Of a stretch of DNA of 64,000 nucleotides, positions 25,085-37,309 are shown piece after piece (within the stretch, counting starts at the first letter, position 1; the number at the start of each line of letters is the position of its first letter). The stretch comes from Lamellibrachia columna (Eukaryota; Annelida; Polychaeta; Sabellida; Siboglinidae). The notes under the pieces are model-generated. The model ran no database searches. It saw nothing but the letters and a program-made list of their open reading frames with translations, and had not been told where the DNA came from. The translations under genes were made by a program, and so were the position numbers. The stretch is taken from positions 1,737,501 through 1,801,500 of the forward strand of contig OY759268.1 of the NCBI GenBank assembly GCA_963662155.1, given 5' to 3'.

Positions 25085-25660
25085 TCATTTATGTGTAGCC
25101 CGCCCTTATCAGATATCTGTCAATTCTATTTTTAAACATATTCACACTACTAGCATTAACACAATCATTTGGCAGTTTGTTCCATTCATTTATCTCTGTG
25201 AGAAAGAGTACTTTCTCATGTCCAACCTACACTGCTCCTTAACTAATGCTGCTTTGTGTCCTCTGGTTCTACTGCCTTCTTTAAGTTTGAAGAACATATT
25301 CCTATCAACATCCTCGTAACCGTTCACTATTTTAAACACTTCTATTTGGTCTCCTCTTAGTCTCCTGGTCTCTAGTGTTGTCAAACCACATTGCAATAAG
25401 CGACTTTCGTAACTAAGGTCTCTTAATTCTGGAATCATTTTAGTTGCTCTTCGTTGTATTCTTTCTAGCTTATCTATGTCTTTTTTTACGATATGGCCTC
25501 CATGCTTGAATACAATATTCCAAATGTGGTCTAACTATTGCTTTGTACAGGGGTACAATTAGATGTTTCTCCTTATACGGGATAGTTCTCCTAATTAGCC
25601 CTAGAATTTGATTTCCTTTCGAAGCAGCAATCCCACATTGCTCTGAAACTTTCATTTAAA
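25085..25660 (-). pseudogene. CR1-like LINE, RT C-terminal region
   Basis: The minus strand carries, in order, segments reading ILGLIRRTI, LYKAIVRPHLEYCIQAW, SYESRLLQCGLTTLETRRLR, RTRGH and a final NEWNKLP. This is the thumb and C-terminal signature of CR1/Jockey-group reverse transcriptases. The frame changes near 25450 and again near 25190, so the ORF is broken. Upstream RT motifs and the endonuclease are absent, a usual 5'-truncated LINE copy. Confidence 0.85.
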
Positions 25661-25715
25661 TGTTACTCCTAATCCTTTTCTTGTGTGCTTCTACCTAGTA
25701 CAGCATCCCCCATGT

Positions 25716-26365
25716 GCGTGTGTGCGTGCGTGCATTCCCAATGACAATTTCAGTAATGACAATTAAGATAGGGGCTGGGGTAGCGCCTACCGAAAGATGA
25801 CGTCGCGATATTATAATGTATTATAAATGACGTCGTTCAAAGCTCTGTATCAATAAGGTGCACGTCACACAGCCTAACGACCCTTCATATCACTTGTAGA
25901 CGTTCACGTCTGCACGCATGATAAGATTAATACAAGACACAGGAATACATTTACGTCAGTTGCTGCACCTTGTTCCAGTGACGCACTAGAGAAGGCCGGG
26001 TCACTGGTCCAGTTGGACATTGTAGAGCCATTCAAACAGACGCTCTGTGTCCGTCGCTTACACGACTTCGGGGGTCAAGATGGCCATCAGACAAGTGCGG
26101 GTCTTTCCTTTGTGTTGACTGCATGTTGCCCTCAAGGTACCGGTGTTATCTTTACATCTTTGTGTTGACTACATGTTGCCCTCAAGTTACCGGTGTTATC
26201 TTTACATCTTTGTGTTGAATACATGTTGCCCTCAAGGTACCGGTGTTATCTTTACACCTTTGCCAGACTGCGTCGTGATGGCTTTGTACCAATTCAGTTA
26301 CTAACAGAGACAACGATCTTTGCCACAGGAGGGAACCTTGTTGAGACAAACAACCCATATCGGTT

Positions 26366-26427
<62 letters not shown>

Positions 26428-26600
26428 AGTGCTTGCGTGAGAACGAGTGTGCGTGCGCCCGGAAATGTGACGTCGACATTTTACAATGCCGTCGTATTAG
26501 CAATGTATCAATAAGGTGCGCGCCACACAGCCTAGCGACCTTCGTATCAGTTGTAGACGTTCACGTCTGCACGCATGATGTGGGTGCTCCAGGTAAAGAG
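25716..26600. repeat. Dispersed repeat family B, copy 3, with (TG)n tract
   Basis: Contains the TTGTTCCAGTGACGCACTAG-type core, a block of about 54-58 bp (CATGTTGCCCTCAAGGTACC) in three tandem copies at 26122-26250, a (GT)n run at about 26366-26425, and the tail TTCACGTCTGCACGCATGAT. The family tail is also found upstream of the core here (25900-25950). Confidence 0.83.
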
Positions 26601-26653
26601 GTAATTGGAGTTTGTAGATATATAATGGCATAATGCAACTTGTCATAACATTT

Positions 26654-26817
26654 TAAACAATTTCATGTAGATTAGGTATGTTTTGGGCTCCAGGAATGAT
26701 ACGAAACGATGACTGGTGACCGGCGGCCATGTTTTGGCTGTTCCTTCAATAGAACAAAGACCGACTATTATCATCATTCCGTGAGTCAAAACATACCTTA
26801 ATCTACACGTAATTGTT
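26654..26817. mobile_element. Foldback/MITE-like element
   Basis: A block starting AAACAATTTCATGTAGATT and running to GGAATGAT is repeated in inverted orientation near 26766-26817, where the reverse strand reads AAACAATTACGTGTAGATTA and on to GGAATGATGA. The arms of about 45-50 bp enclose about 65 bp without coding capacity, typical of a small non-autonomous inverted-repeat element. Target duplication was not established. Confidence 0.65.
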
Positions 26818-26854
26818 TGCCATTTGGTGAAAAGTTGCCTATTACCACAAATAC

Positions 26855-27302
26855 AGATTATGTATTCAAGCGTGGAGCCCGTACATTGCGAAAGATATCG
26901 ACAGTTTAGATAAAGTGCAACGCAGAGCCACAAAGCTGGTAACCAGCTTAGCGAAGCTCACGTATGAACAGAGACTACGACACCTGAGACTACACTCGTT
27001 ATATTACCGGAGGCAAAGAGGCAACCTAATCTAAACTTTCAAAATACTAAATGGATTGGAAAACGTGGAGGCTAGCACCTTCTTCGAAAGTGGACAGCCT
27101 GGACGTGCCAGAGGGCATGCAATGAAGACTTTCAAACCGTGAGCAAGACTGTTGACTAGGCAGAGATTAATTTCGATCAGAGTGATCGATCAGTGGAATG
27201 GACGCCGGCAAACCGTGGTGGATGCCAAGACAGTGCCTCAGTTAAAAGACAGATTAGGTCAGCCCTGTTATAGCCTAGGATATGGAATACGAACAAAGTA
27301 AA
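26855..27302 (+). pseudogene. LINE reverse transcriptase C-terminal fragment
   Basis: The plus strand reads CIQAWSPYIAKDIDSLDKVQ, then RRATKLV, a LTYEQRLRHLRL segment and a VIDQWN segment, the same RT C-terminal signature as at 25085 but clearly diverged from it. At least two in-frame stops (after the GNLI and FKP segments) show it is dead. The foldback element lies just upstream. Confidence 0.83.
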
Positions 27303-27477
27303 TGTAAGTGTATGTATAAGTGTATGTGTAAGTGTAAGTGAAAGTGAAAGTATGAATGTAAGTATAAAATGCCAATGATCACGTTTTTCTAAGGCCTCTC
27401 ATACAGTCAAAATGCTCAGCTCTTTTGAGATTTTAAAAATCTTCAATTGTAAAATATAATATTAAATTTAAATTAAG

Positions 27478-27835
27478 AATAAAACAACTTCACCTACTAA
27501 CAAAAATCATAATTAGTGCTGAAACTTCCCCGGGCACAACGGCCAAAAACACCCAACCCCGTATTTTTCTCATGATCGACCTTAGTTGGTTCAATACAGC
27601 ACACCGACAGTTCAATACAGTTCGAGGAGATAATTTAAGGTGTCTCTGTCTAGAACAAATACAGTACCACGATAACAACATTGAACTTACTAATTCTAAG
27701 GTGTCTCTGCCTAGAACAAATACAGTACAACGATAACAACACTGAACTTACTAATTCTAAGGAGTCTCTGTCTATAACAAATACAGTACCACGATAACAA
27801 CACTGAACTTACTAATTAATGTCATTTTTATTGAA
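27478..27835. repeat. Family F copy 2 and a 61-bp triplication
   Basis: The first about 90 bp, with ACAACGGCCAAAAACACCCA, match 6835-6905. From about 27630 a block with AACAAATACAGTACCACGAT and ACTGAACTTACTAATTCTAA is present three times at about 61-bp spacing. Confidence 0.75.
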
Positions 27836-28014
27836 AATGCACCTGGATATGTAAAATATAAACACCTGGTATAATGTGTGATGATTTAATCAACACACTC
27901 GGCTACGCTGCGTTAAGATGTCTTCAAATGTGTTGGGACCCGAACCAGTAATGTCGTAATCTAGTCATTAATATTGGTGTCCATGTGTGGAAGTGGAGCC
28001 TGGCAGCAAACCTT

Positions 28015-28530
28015 AGACTTAACTTGTCTCGATGTCGTGTCATCTTCCTAAGGGAAAGGGAAAGTCGATCAGAGGACAGAGGAGTGGGACACGGGGAACA
28101 GGGACAGGGGACTACAAAACAAGAGACGCGGGAGATAAGAGGGGGATGTAGGAAGGAGGAAAGAGGGATTCAATAAATAACTGACGGAGAAGAAAGGAAT
28201 AAGGAAGAGAGGACGGGATATTGAGGTGGGTAGAGGGGGAGTGGGAGGGGAGGAACATCTGATGGTGAACAGAACCGGTGAGTGTAGAAAGAGGGAGGAC
28301 GAAGGCATGGAATGGTTGGGAGAGAGAAATATTAATGAAGGGATAATATGGTGTCAGACGGAGAACAGAGAGTGCACGAAAAACTAATGTTAAAAGGAGG
28401 GAGAGGGGGACGCAGTGTGCAAAGTGGGAGGAGGGTAGAGAGAGGGGGACAGAGATTGGGAGATGGGACAGAGGGTAGAGAGATGGGGGACAAAGGGTTT
28501 AGAGAGGGAGATTTACAAAAACGTAATTCA
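28015..28530. repeat. Purine-rich dispersed family D, copy 3
   Basis: Starts with CGATGTCGTGTCATCTTCCT and ends in GAGAGGGGGACAGAGATTGG-like units. The internal landmark GGAGAACAGAGAGTGCACGA is shared with the other two copies. A second, shorter start-like block (GCCGTGTCATCTTTCCAATA) lies near 28568. Confidence 0.83.
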
Positions 28531-28879
28531 AAGCCAGCAAGGCTGAGTCGTCAGATCTTGGCACGATGCCGTGTCATCTTTCCAATAAAAATGGATGGTC
28601 GGCCAGTGTTAGGAGACGGAAGGGTTGGAACGAGAGAGGCGTGCTACTATTTACAGGTTTTATCCAAGTTCACTGTCACCAAAGGGGCAAATGTCCTTCC
28701 TTTATTCAGACACACAACTGATGTGGTGTTGTAGGGGTGCTATCGTAAGTAGCCGACCGCTACAGTGTGGTCATTTCAGTTTCTTTCACAGTCATTGTTT
28801 ATGCATCCATATGTGATTTGTTACATTCAATAAATGCAACCGTTTTTCAGAAGAAGACATACAGATGGAGGTTGGCAGA

Positions 28880-29345
28880 ATACCCGCTGCCTCCCTCCCT
28901 CCCCCTCCCCCCTCTCTCTCTTTCTTTCTCCCTGCCTTCCTCAATCCTTCCTTCCCTCCCTTGCAGGAGGAGACAGCGAACCAGCATACAAGCTAAGGTT
29001 GGCAGAAGATCCTGCCCCCTCCTTATTTTCCACTCCCCTCCCTAGCAGGAGGAGAAAGGGAACCGGCCCACACTCTAAAGTTGAGAGTAGATCCTGCTCC
29101 ACCTCTCCTTCCCTTCCTCTTTCTCTCCTTCTATCCCTCCGTCGGTCCCTCCCAGTCCCTCCCTTCCTACCGTGTACGAGGAGACAAGGAACCAGACCAC
29201 AAATTAAGGTTCGGAGAAAATCTTGCTCCCTCCTTCTCTCTCTCCCTCCCCCTTCCCTCCTTTGTAGGAGGAGACAGACAACCAGCCCACACACATTGGT
29301 TGAGAGAAGATCGAGGGCTGAAGAGACTCCTTGGAAAGGAGATGA
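28880..29345. repeat. Four imperfect pyrimidine-rich units
   Basis: AGGAGGAGACAGCGAACCAG-type blocks at about 28965, 29046, 29174 and 29266 each follow a CTCCCTCC-rich stretch and precede a GGCAGAAGATCCTGC-like stretch. Units are strongly diverged. Open frames are low-complexity. Confidence 0.65.
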
Positions 29346-29532
29346 AGCAGTCGTCCTCCTGAAGGCCCCGTGTCTCTGGCACAAACTTGACAGCAACACG
29401 AAAATCAGCCGTCAATCAAGAACACCACTGAACGCTTTCTCGTTATCAAGAATATTAATCTGCAAGTACAATCCCCGTAACAAGTTCATAAATTATATTG
29501 TTCTTGCCAACACTCAAATGTTTACGTGCATA

Positions 29533-30063
29533 CACGTGTTGGCTAGCCTGTATGTACACAAACTTGTTGGCCAGCCTGTATGTACACAAACTTGTTGGCC
29601 AGCCTGTATGTACACAAACTTGTTGGCCAGCCTGTATGTACACAAACTTGTTGGCCAGCCTGTATGTACACAAACGTGTTGGCCAGCCTGTATGTACACA
29701 AACTTGTTGGCCAGCCTGTATGTACACAAACTTGTTGGCCAGCCTGTATGTACACAAACTTGTTGGCCAGCCTGTATGTACACAAACTTGTTGGCCAGCC
29801 TGTATGTACACAAACGTGTTGGCCAGCCTGTATGTACACAAACTTGTTGGCCAGCCTGTATGTACACAAACTTGTTGGCCAGCCTGTATGTACACAAACT
29901 TGTTGGCCAGCCTGTATGTACACAAACTTGTTGGCCAGCCTGTATGTACACAAACTTGTTGGCCAGCCTGTATGTACACAAACTTGTTGGCCAGCCTGTA
30001 TGTACACAAACTTGTTGGCCAGCCTGTATGTACACAAACTTGTTGGCCAGCCTGTATGTACAC
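29533..30063. repeat. 28-bp minisatellite, about 19 copies
   Basis: The unit CTTGTTGGCCAGCCTGTATG plus TACACAAA repeats almost perfectly. Since 28 is not a multiple of three, the frames cycle and all stay open because the unit has no stop in any of three frames on either strand. Confidence 0.97.
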
Positions 30064-30449
30064 ACAACAATCCACCTGGGTCCAGGTCATTTGTTCACAG
30101 GTGTGTCACTCTTTGGACACGCCCAATCCGTGTTGTGGTAAACCCTCTAGGAAATGTCCTGGGCCATAGATAATGTTTTATCTCGCGTTGTCCAGGCACA
30201 ATACCCACCCCGCCAACTGTTGCATCATACACAACGTTCATAAGTATTTATTTATTACGGTTTGATGCAAATAAGGAATATGGAAGTGTAACACAAATGA
30301 ACATATTATTATGATAATATCTTCATAAGTACACTATATACAATGTGTACAAATTTGGCAAAATAACAACTATTAAAAGTCTGTCATCCGGTGAAAGGAC
30401 TACGTGTACAATGTCTTAATTATATTATTTGACAGAGGTAGGTGTAGTT

Positions 30450-31125
30450 TTCTTGCATTAGATCGCACATTCGACTTCACTACTACATATATGTCCCACG
30501 TTGTAGTGGTTTCTGGCGTCTAGTTGACATCACTGTTATTACTTTATGATAGTTATCTCCCTCGCAATGATTTAGTCACATTCGACCTGACCACTACATA
30601 TATGTCCCACGTTGTAATGGTTTCTGGTGTCTAGTTGACATCACTGTTATTACTTTATGATAGTTATCTCCCTCGCAATGATTTAGTCACATTCGACCTG
30701 ACCACTACATATATGTCCCACGTTGTAATGGTTTCTGGTGTCTAGTTGACATCACTGTTATTACTTTATGATAGTTATCTCCCTCCTCATGATTTAGTCA
30801 CATTCGACCTGACCACTACATATATGTCCCACGTTGTAATGGTTTCTGGTGTCTAGTTGACATCACTGTTATTACTTTATGATAGTTATCTCCCTCCTCA
30901 TGATTTAGTCACATTCGACCTGACCACTACATATATGTCCCACGTTGTGTGGTTTCTGGTGTCTAGTTGACATCACTATTATTACTTTATGATAGTTATC
31001 TCCCTCGCCATGATTTAGTCACACTCGACCTGACAACTACAGATATATCCCACGTTGTAATGGTTTCTGGAGTCTAGTTGACATCACAATTATTACTTTA
31101 TGATAGTTGTCTCTCTCGCCATGAT
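30450..31125. repeat. 111-bp tandem repeat, about 6 copies
   Basis: GATAGTTATCTCCCTCGCAA-type starts occur at 30548, 30659, 30770, 30881, 30991 and 31102. Units include ACATATATGTCCCACGTTGT. The period equals that of family C at 11480, but the sequence is unrelated. Confidence 0.94.
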
Positions 31126-31310
31126 TTAGCTAAACTTCTTAATCGTCGTGTTAATGTTCCATCAACACCAGCATTTTATCCAAAGAAAAAACATGTGTCG
31201 CCTCTCCCTGGGAAACTACTTGTCATTACACTGTTAACTTCCTTAATGGTCCAATTTCTCCCCCAGTATTGTTTTATTACCAATTTAACTTAATTCTCCC
31301 TCCTCATAAT

Positions 31311-31560
31311 TGGTTTCCCAGTTTGCTACGTCTGAACAGTGACTACTGCTGCAAACAGCCGCCTTCCTTGAAGCGAGAAGCGACAACTTATACACGACAC
31401 CTGATAAGATCTAGACACGAGTCGCCGAGGTAATGACGGCATTGAACGCGACTGGGGGGAGGGCGGTACGCTTTGGTGCAGTGACCAAAGGGTCTACTGA
31501 AAAATTACGTCGCCCTCTAGCGGTCTGTGGAGCCGACACGCCGCCGCCTGGTGTCATGAC
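31311..31560. repeat. Dispersed repeat family E, copy 2
   Basis: Matches 13757-14000, starting at TTTCCCAGTTTGCTACGTCT and continuing through CGCCCTCTAGCGGTCTGTGG. Confidence 0.82.
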
Positions 31561-31676
31561 CAGACTTTCTTGTATGTGCACTTAGAAGTGGTTTAACTAT
31601 GCACAGGGAAGAAGATTATTTATATCACTTCGTACATTAATGAGAAGTTAATTAAAACTGATTAATTGTCAAAACG

Positions 31677-32246
31677 GGGTTAGTTGAGCCACCCGAGGCC
31701 GAATGGATGGTTAGTTAAGCCACCCGAGGCCGAATGGAGGGTTAGTTGAACCACTCGAGGCCGAATGGAGGGTTAGTTGAGCCACCCGAGGCCGAATGTA
31801 GGGTTAGTTGAGCCACACGAAGCCGAATGGAGGGTTCGTTGAGCCACCCGAGGCCGAATGGAGGGTTCGTTGAGCCACTCGAGGCCGAATGGAGGGTTCG
31901 TTTAGCCACACGAGGCCGAATGGAGGGTTAGTTGATCCACACGAGGCCGAATGGCGGATTAGTTGAGCCACCCGAGGCCGAATGGAGGGTTAGTTGAGCC
32001 ACCCGAGGCCGAATGGAGGGTTAGTTGAGCTACCCGAGGCCGAATGGAGGGTTAGTTGAGCCACCCGAGGCCGGATGGAGGGTTCGTTGAGCAACACGAG
32101 GCCGAATGGAGGGTTAGTTGAGCCACCCGAGGCAGAATGGAGGGTTAGTTGAGCCACACAAGGCCGAATGGAGGGTTAGTTGAGCCACCCGAGGCGGAAT
32201 GGAGGGTTAGTTGAGCCACTCGAGGCCGAATGGAGGGTTAGTTGAG
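31677..32246. repeat. 31-bp minisatellite, about 18 copies
   Basis: The unit GGTTAGTTGAGCCACCCGAG plus GCCGAATGGAG repeats every 31 bp with scattered substitutions. Confidence 0.95.
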
Positions 32247-33763
32247 CAGTTGATTAAAGAACGAAGACGAATGTTCTTTACCCCAAAATATATCAACGAA
32301 TTTATTTTACCGAACAAATTGGGACATCGGATAACTACAACTATCCGATATACACCGGCTGTAATTGGCCTATAAGTCTATATTAAATAAGTGTTTCAAC
32401 TTATAAATACAAGGTCTACGTAAATTGTACAAATAAAGTATTTACCCAACTTACGCTACATTGTAGCTCAATTTACCCCACACCAAGTGTTAGTTGAGCC
32501 AGCCTAATAACCCTATTTGAATCAGCTACATATAATTATCTATGCATACTAGATATATTATCTTGGTATAAAATGATCTACTGATAATCATTGTTCATGT
32601 TAGTAAAACAAGTTTGACTCATGAATATGACTGTGCCCTACATATGAAAAAGATTGAAAAATGGCACTGCCACTAACACTGCCTTCCCCTACTGCTGGCA
32701 TTATTCCAGACATTGCACGCGACGGTGCTGTCATCTGGTGAGTGGTACGCTAACTATGAATTTCCATTCCAGAGAGTTCCACGTAGGTGAGGGAGGCCGT
32801 TGTTGAAGTGAAGGAGGAACGTGATGGGTGAGAGGAAGGGGCGGTGTTGAGACGAAGGAGGAACGTGTTGGGTGAGGGGTGGGGTACGGGGTGGATTGTT
32901 GATATTGATCTATTTGATGCACCCGAGGCCATTCTAGGCACATTATTATTATTGTGGCTTCAACTGATTTTGTTTTTCGCCCGGGCATTCACCACGAACG
33001 GGCATTCACCACGAACGGGCATTCACCACGAACGCGGACGACACGTCAAAATGGTGACGCGCAAAACAACAAGTTAACAAAAAGACGAAAAACACAAAAA
33101 AGACGAAAGTTGAACGGAGGAGATCGTCTTCCGCTTTTTATGAGCAATTTCCCGCTTTTTCGAGAGCAGATGTTGAAACCGATCGGGTAAGTATGACTCA
33201 ACTATTGTCCATAATTCTATTACACTCTCGCAGTTTTGTTAATTTGGTGAGTTAATTACAATTCTGTAGCTGTATTGTATTTGGTATGTAAATGTCTTTC
33301 CACAGAAGTAGGTAGAGTCCGGAAATGACGCAATAAGAAGCGCAACTAATTCCGTTGGAAGTACAATTTGATAAATAATTACAGTTTTAGCTAAGATGTC
33401 TAATAGTTGGCAGATATATTGGTGTACATGAATTGAAGATTCACACATTTGAACACACATATCTACTCTTTGATATGTTTCCGCACCATAAAAACAGGCC
33501 ATGCATAATATTGGTAAGTTTATTGACGCTAGAAGTCATAACTTGTACTTTCAGATAAAGATGACAGTAGAGTATATATACAATGTAGGTCCGTCCTCGG
33601 GGTGTTGAAAAGAGGGTTCGAGGGTACATGTATAGGGAGTGTGGAGGGGTGATATGGAAACGTAGGGTGGAGAGTGTAAACGGAGGGTGGAGAGGGGACT
33701 GAATTGGACAGTGACTGAGGGTTGACGAAGGGGGTGGGAGTAGAAGACGGGGGTTGAGGCGGG
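32247..33763. other. Intergenic; possible isolated first exon near 33139-33187
   Basis: No complete gene is seen. A short 17-bp unit (ATTCACCACGAACGGGC) occurs three times at about 32985-33032. An ATG at 33139 opens a short frame ending at a strong donor (GGGTAAGTATG, about 33187), which could be a host first exon, but no continuing exon was found. From 33590 the sequence is purine-rich. Confidence 0.35.
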
Positions 33764-33910
33764 AGAGAAGTTCGTGCCCACATCGACAATTTGCTGAGTC
33801 ACGGAGCAGAAGCAAAAGCGAGTCAACCGACTGTTGTGGTTCAAAGACACGGTCGGACACATGGACGCGATAGACCATAAATAATGGAATACACTACCAG
33901 TGGTCGAATC
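33764..33910 (+). pseudogene. Polinton major capsid gene remnant
   Basis: Translated segments match the intact capsid gene at 58548-59864 in order: RAHIDNLLSHG against RAFVETLLTYG, LWFKDTVGHMDAID against LWYKDKASRMSAVD, and EYTTSGRIVDMMG against EYISGSRVVDMMG. The frame changes between the first two segments, and a stop plus a short deletion lie before the third. It leads without a gap into the 63-bp array and so shows where the array came from. Confidence 0.85.
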
Positions 33911-36165
33911 GTCGACATGATGGGCCGCTGTCACGTGGACCGCTTCTTCCAAGATCGCTACCTGCTCAACCGTGTCGACATGATGGGTCGTTGTCTCGTG
34001 AACCTCTTCCTCCAAGATCGCTACTTGCTCAACCATGTCGACATGATGGGTCACTGTCTCGTGGACCTCTTCTTCCAAGATCGCTACCTGCTCAACCGTG
34101 TCGACATGATGGGTCGTTGTCTCGTGAACCTCTTTCTCCAAGATCGCTACTTGCTCAACCGTGTCGACATGATTGGTCGCTGTCTCATGGACCTCTTCTT
34201 CCAAGATCGCTACTTGCTCAACCGTATCGACATGATGGGTCACTGTCTCATTGACCTCTTCTTCCAAGATCGCTACCTGCTCAACCGTGTCGACATGATG
34301 GGTCGTTGTCTCGTGAACCTCTTCCTCCAAGATCGCTACTTGCTCAACCGTGTCGACATGATGGGTCACTGTCTCATGGACCTCTTCTTCCAAGATCGCT
34401 ACTTCCTCAACCGTGTCGACATGATGGGTCACTGTCTCATGGACCTCTTCTTCCAAGATCGCTACTTGCTCAACCGTGTCGACATGATGGGTCACTGTCT
34501 CATGGACCTCTTCTTCCAAGATCGCTACCGCTGTCTCGTGGACCTCTTCTTCCAAGATCGCTACCTGCTCAACCGTGTCGACATGATTGGTCGTTGTCTC
34601 GTGGACCTCTTCTTCCAAGATCGCTACTTGCTCAACCGTGTCGACATGATGGGTCACTGTCTCATGGACCTCTTCTTCCAAGATCGCTACTTGCTCAACC
34701 GTGTCGACATGATTGGTCGCTGTCTCGTGGACCTCTTCTTCCAAGATCGCTACTTGCTCAACCGTATCGACATGATGGGTCACTGTCTCATTGACCTCTT
34801 CTTCCAAGATCGCTACCTGCTCAACCGTGTCGACATGATGGGTCGTTGTCTCGTGGACCTCTTCCTCCAAGATCGCTACTTGCTCAACCGTGTCGACATG
34901 ATGGGTCACTGTCTCATGGACCTCTTCTTCCAAGATCGCTACCGCTGTCTCATGGACCTCTTCTTCCAAGATCGCTACCTGCTCAACCGTATCGACATGA
35001 TGGGTCACTGTCTCATGGACCTCTTCTTCCAAGATCGTTACTTGCTCAACCGTGTCGACATGATGGGTCACTGTCTCATGGACCTCTTCTTCCAAGATCG
35101 CTACCGCTGTCTCATGGACCTCTTCTTCCAAGATCGCTACTTGCTCAACCGTATCGACATGATGGGTCACTGTCTCATGGACCTCTTATTCCAAGATCGC
35201 TACTTGCTCAACCGTATCGACATGATGGGTCACTGTCTCATGGACCTCTTCTCCCAAGATCGCTACTTGCTCAACCGTGTCGACATGATGGGTCACTGTC
35301 TCATGGACCTCTTCTTCCAAGATCGCTACTTGCTCAACCGTGTCGACATGATTGGTCGCTGTCTCGTTGACCTCTTCTTCCAAGATCGCTACCTGCTCAA
35401 CCGTATCGACATGATGGGTCGTTGTCTCGTGGACCTCTTCTCCCAAGATCGCTACTTGCTCAACCGTGTCGACATGATGGGTCACTGTCTCATGGACCTC
35501 TTCTTCCAAGATCGCTACTTGCTCAACCGTGTCGACATGATTGGTCGCTGTCTCGTTGACCTCTTCTTCCAAGATCGCTACCTGCTCAACCGTATCGACA
35601 TGATGGGTCACTGTCTCATGGACCTCTTCTTCCAAGATCGCTACCGCTGTCTCATGGACCTCTTCTTCCAAGATCGCTACCTGCTCAACCGTGTCGACAT
35701 GATTGGTCGTTGTCTCGTGGACCTCTTCTTCCAAGACCGCTACTTGGTCAACCGTGTCGACATGATGGGTCACTGTCTCATGGACCTCTTCTTCCAAGAT
35801 CGCTACTTGCTCAACCGTGTCGACATGATTGGTCGCTGTCTCGTGGACCTCTTCTTCCAAGATCGCTACTTACTCAACCGTGTCGACATGATGGGTCACT
35901 GTCTCATGGACCTCTTCTTCCAAGATCGCTGCCGCTGTCTCATGGACCTCTTCTTCCAAGATCGCTACTTGCTCAACCGTGTCGATATAATTGGTCGTTG
36001 TCTCGTGGACCTCTTCTTCCAAGATCGTTACTTGCTCAACCGTATCGACATGATGGGTCACTGTCTCATTGACCTCTTCTTCCAAGATCGCTACCTGCTC
36101 AACCGTGTCGACATGATGGGTCGTTGTCTCGTGGACATCTTCCTCCAATATCGCTACCTGCTCAA
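33911..36165 (+). repeat. 63-bp minisatellite derived from a Polinton capsid gene
   Basis: About 36 units starting GTCGACATGATGGGTC. Each encodes a 21-residue repeat in the frame RVDMMGHCLMDLFFQDRYLL. The intact major capsid gene has one such segment, 59082-59144, bounded by GTCGAC at both ends exactly 63 bp apart. Several shortened 36-bp units (RCLMDLFFQDRY) are interspersed at recurring spacing, a higher-order pattern. Both period lengths are multiples of three, so a frame of 802 codons (33884-36292) stays open on the plus strand and long frames stay open antisense. Whether any protein is made is unknown, and I treat it as a repeat. Confidence 0.93.
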
Positions 36166-36423
36166 CCGCGGCGGCCTGGTCCCCAGAGAGCGTCGACCCA
36201 CGGCGTCGTGGTCCTCAGAGACTGTCTACCCACGGCGGCGTGAACCCCAGAGACTGTCTACCCACGGCGGCCTGGTCCCCACAGACTGTTGACCCACGGC
36301 GGCGTGGTTCTCAGAGACTGTCGACCCACGGCGGCGTGGTCCCGAGACTGTCGACCCACGGCGGCGTGGTCCCAGAGACTGTCGGCCCACGGCGGCGTGG
36401 TCCCCAGAGACTGTCGACCCACG
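36166..36423 (+). repeat. 32-bp minisatellite derived from the Polinton protease gene
   Basis: About 8 imperfect units CCACGGCGGCGTGGTCCCCA plus GAGACTGTCGAC. One frame reads HGGVVPRDCRPT, matching FGGVVPKDGLPKT near the N-terminus of the intact protease (59866-60345). The last unit runs directly into the rest of that gene at 36424. Confidence 0.82.
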
Positions 36424-36648
36424 GCTGCTATCGCTAGTAACCTGGCGGCGTTCGTGTGCAACATTCACGCGAGCGATAAAGAGAGTCAACACTGGATCAG
36501 CGTGTACTTGACGAAAGACGGACGTGGAGAATATTTCTATTCATACGACCTACCTCCACAACACGACGAATTCATTAACTTTCTACGTGACAACTGCGCC
36601 TCAGAGCCCGCTGTCTGACGTCTGTCGACGGTATTGCGCCGTGTAATT
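36424..36648 (+). pseudogene. Adenain-like protease fragment of a decayed Polinton
   Basis: Segments reading AAFVCNIHAS, QHWISVYLTKDGRGEYFYSY, DLPPQHDEF and, after a frame change near 36610, SDVCRRYCAV follow the intact protease in order. The catalytic His context (HW) and the Cys-box (VC..YC) are present, but the frame break and missing C-terminal third make it non-functional. Capsid and then protease order equals that of the intact element. The capsid 3' half and its stop are missing between the two arrays. Confidence 0.88.
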
Positions 36649-37309
36649 GTTGCGTTGTACTGTCTTGGAAACCAATACAATTGTCGACACCACTTGTTTA
36701 ATCTGATATCAATTATTTTATTCATAAACCAAAGAGGAGGTGACAAATACATGACTTGTGCAGACCACGTAATAGTTTAATATCCTAATATGTTTTGTTT
36801 TCAAAGCGTTGTATTTGATTTAATACAATGTAATACAATGAAAGCATCATTTGTTTTTCTACAAAGCCCAGTATGCGTCTTAATACAATGTAACACAATG
36901 TAGTAAGGTCTTTATAAAGTTGTATACTATACGCTGCCTACTTGTCGTGACACACCCGAGCTACACAACACGGCTTAGAGTCGACCCACCCACGACCGAC
37001 CAACCGACACGTCATGTAATCTGGCACGTGCCCGTCACAACATACGGAAGGGAACCACTCCGACATGTTTTAAAAATAATGTTCCAACTTACCCTGGGCA
37101 ACACAATCGTCTAGCGATTTGGCAGCGATGGCCAAATAAAAGGAATCTTTGTCCATCTTGCATAACAATAATAACTGATACAGGGGGCGCTCTATGTAGA
37201 AATATAAAAATTCGTTTCGTAATTTAGCATCACTGTAAACAGAATATCCAATTTGGATTGGGAGACCGTATCAAAAGATACTTTTAGAATTTGCCGTCTG
37301 GTACAGAGA
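36649..37309. other. Intergenic between two Polinton gene relics
   Basis: AT-rich sequence. Short near-duplicate stretches (TTAATACAATGTAATACAAT) occur near 36815-36900. No gene recognised. Confidence 0.5.
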
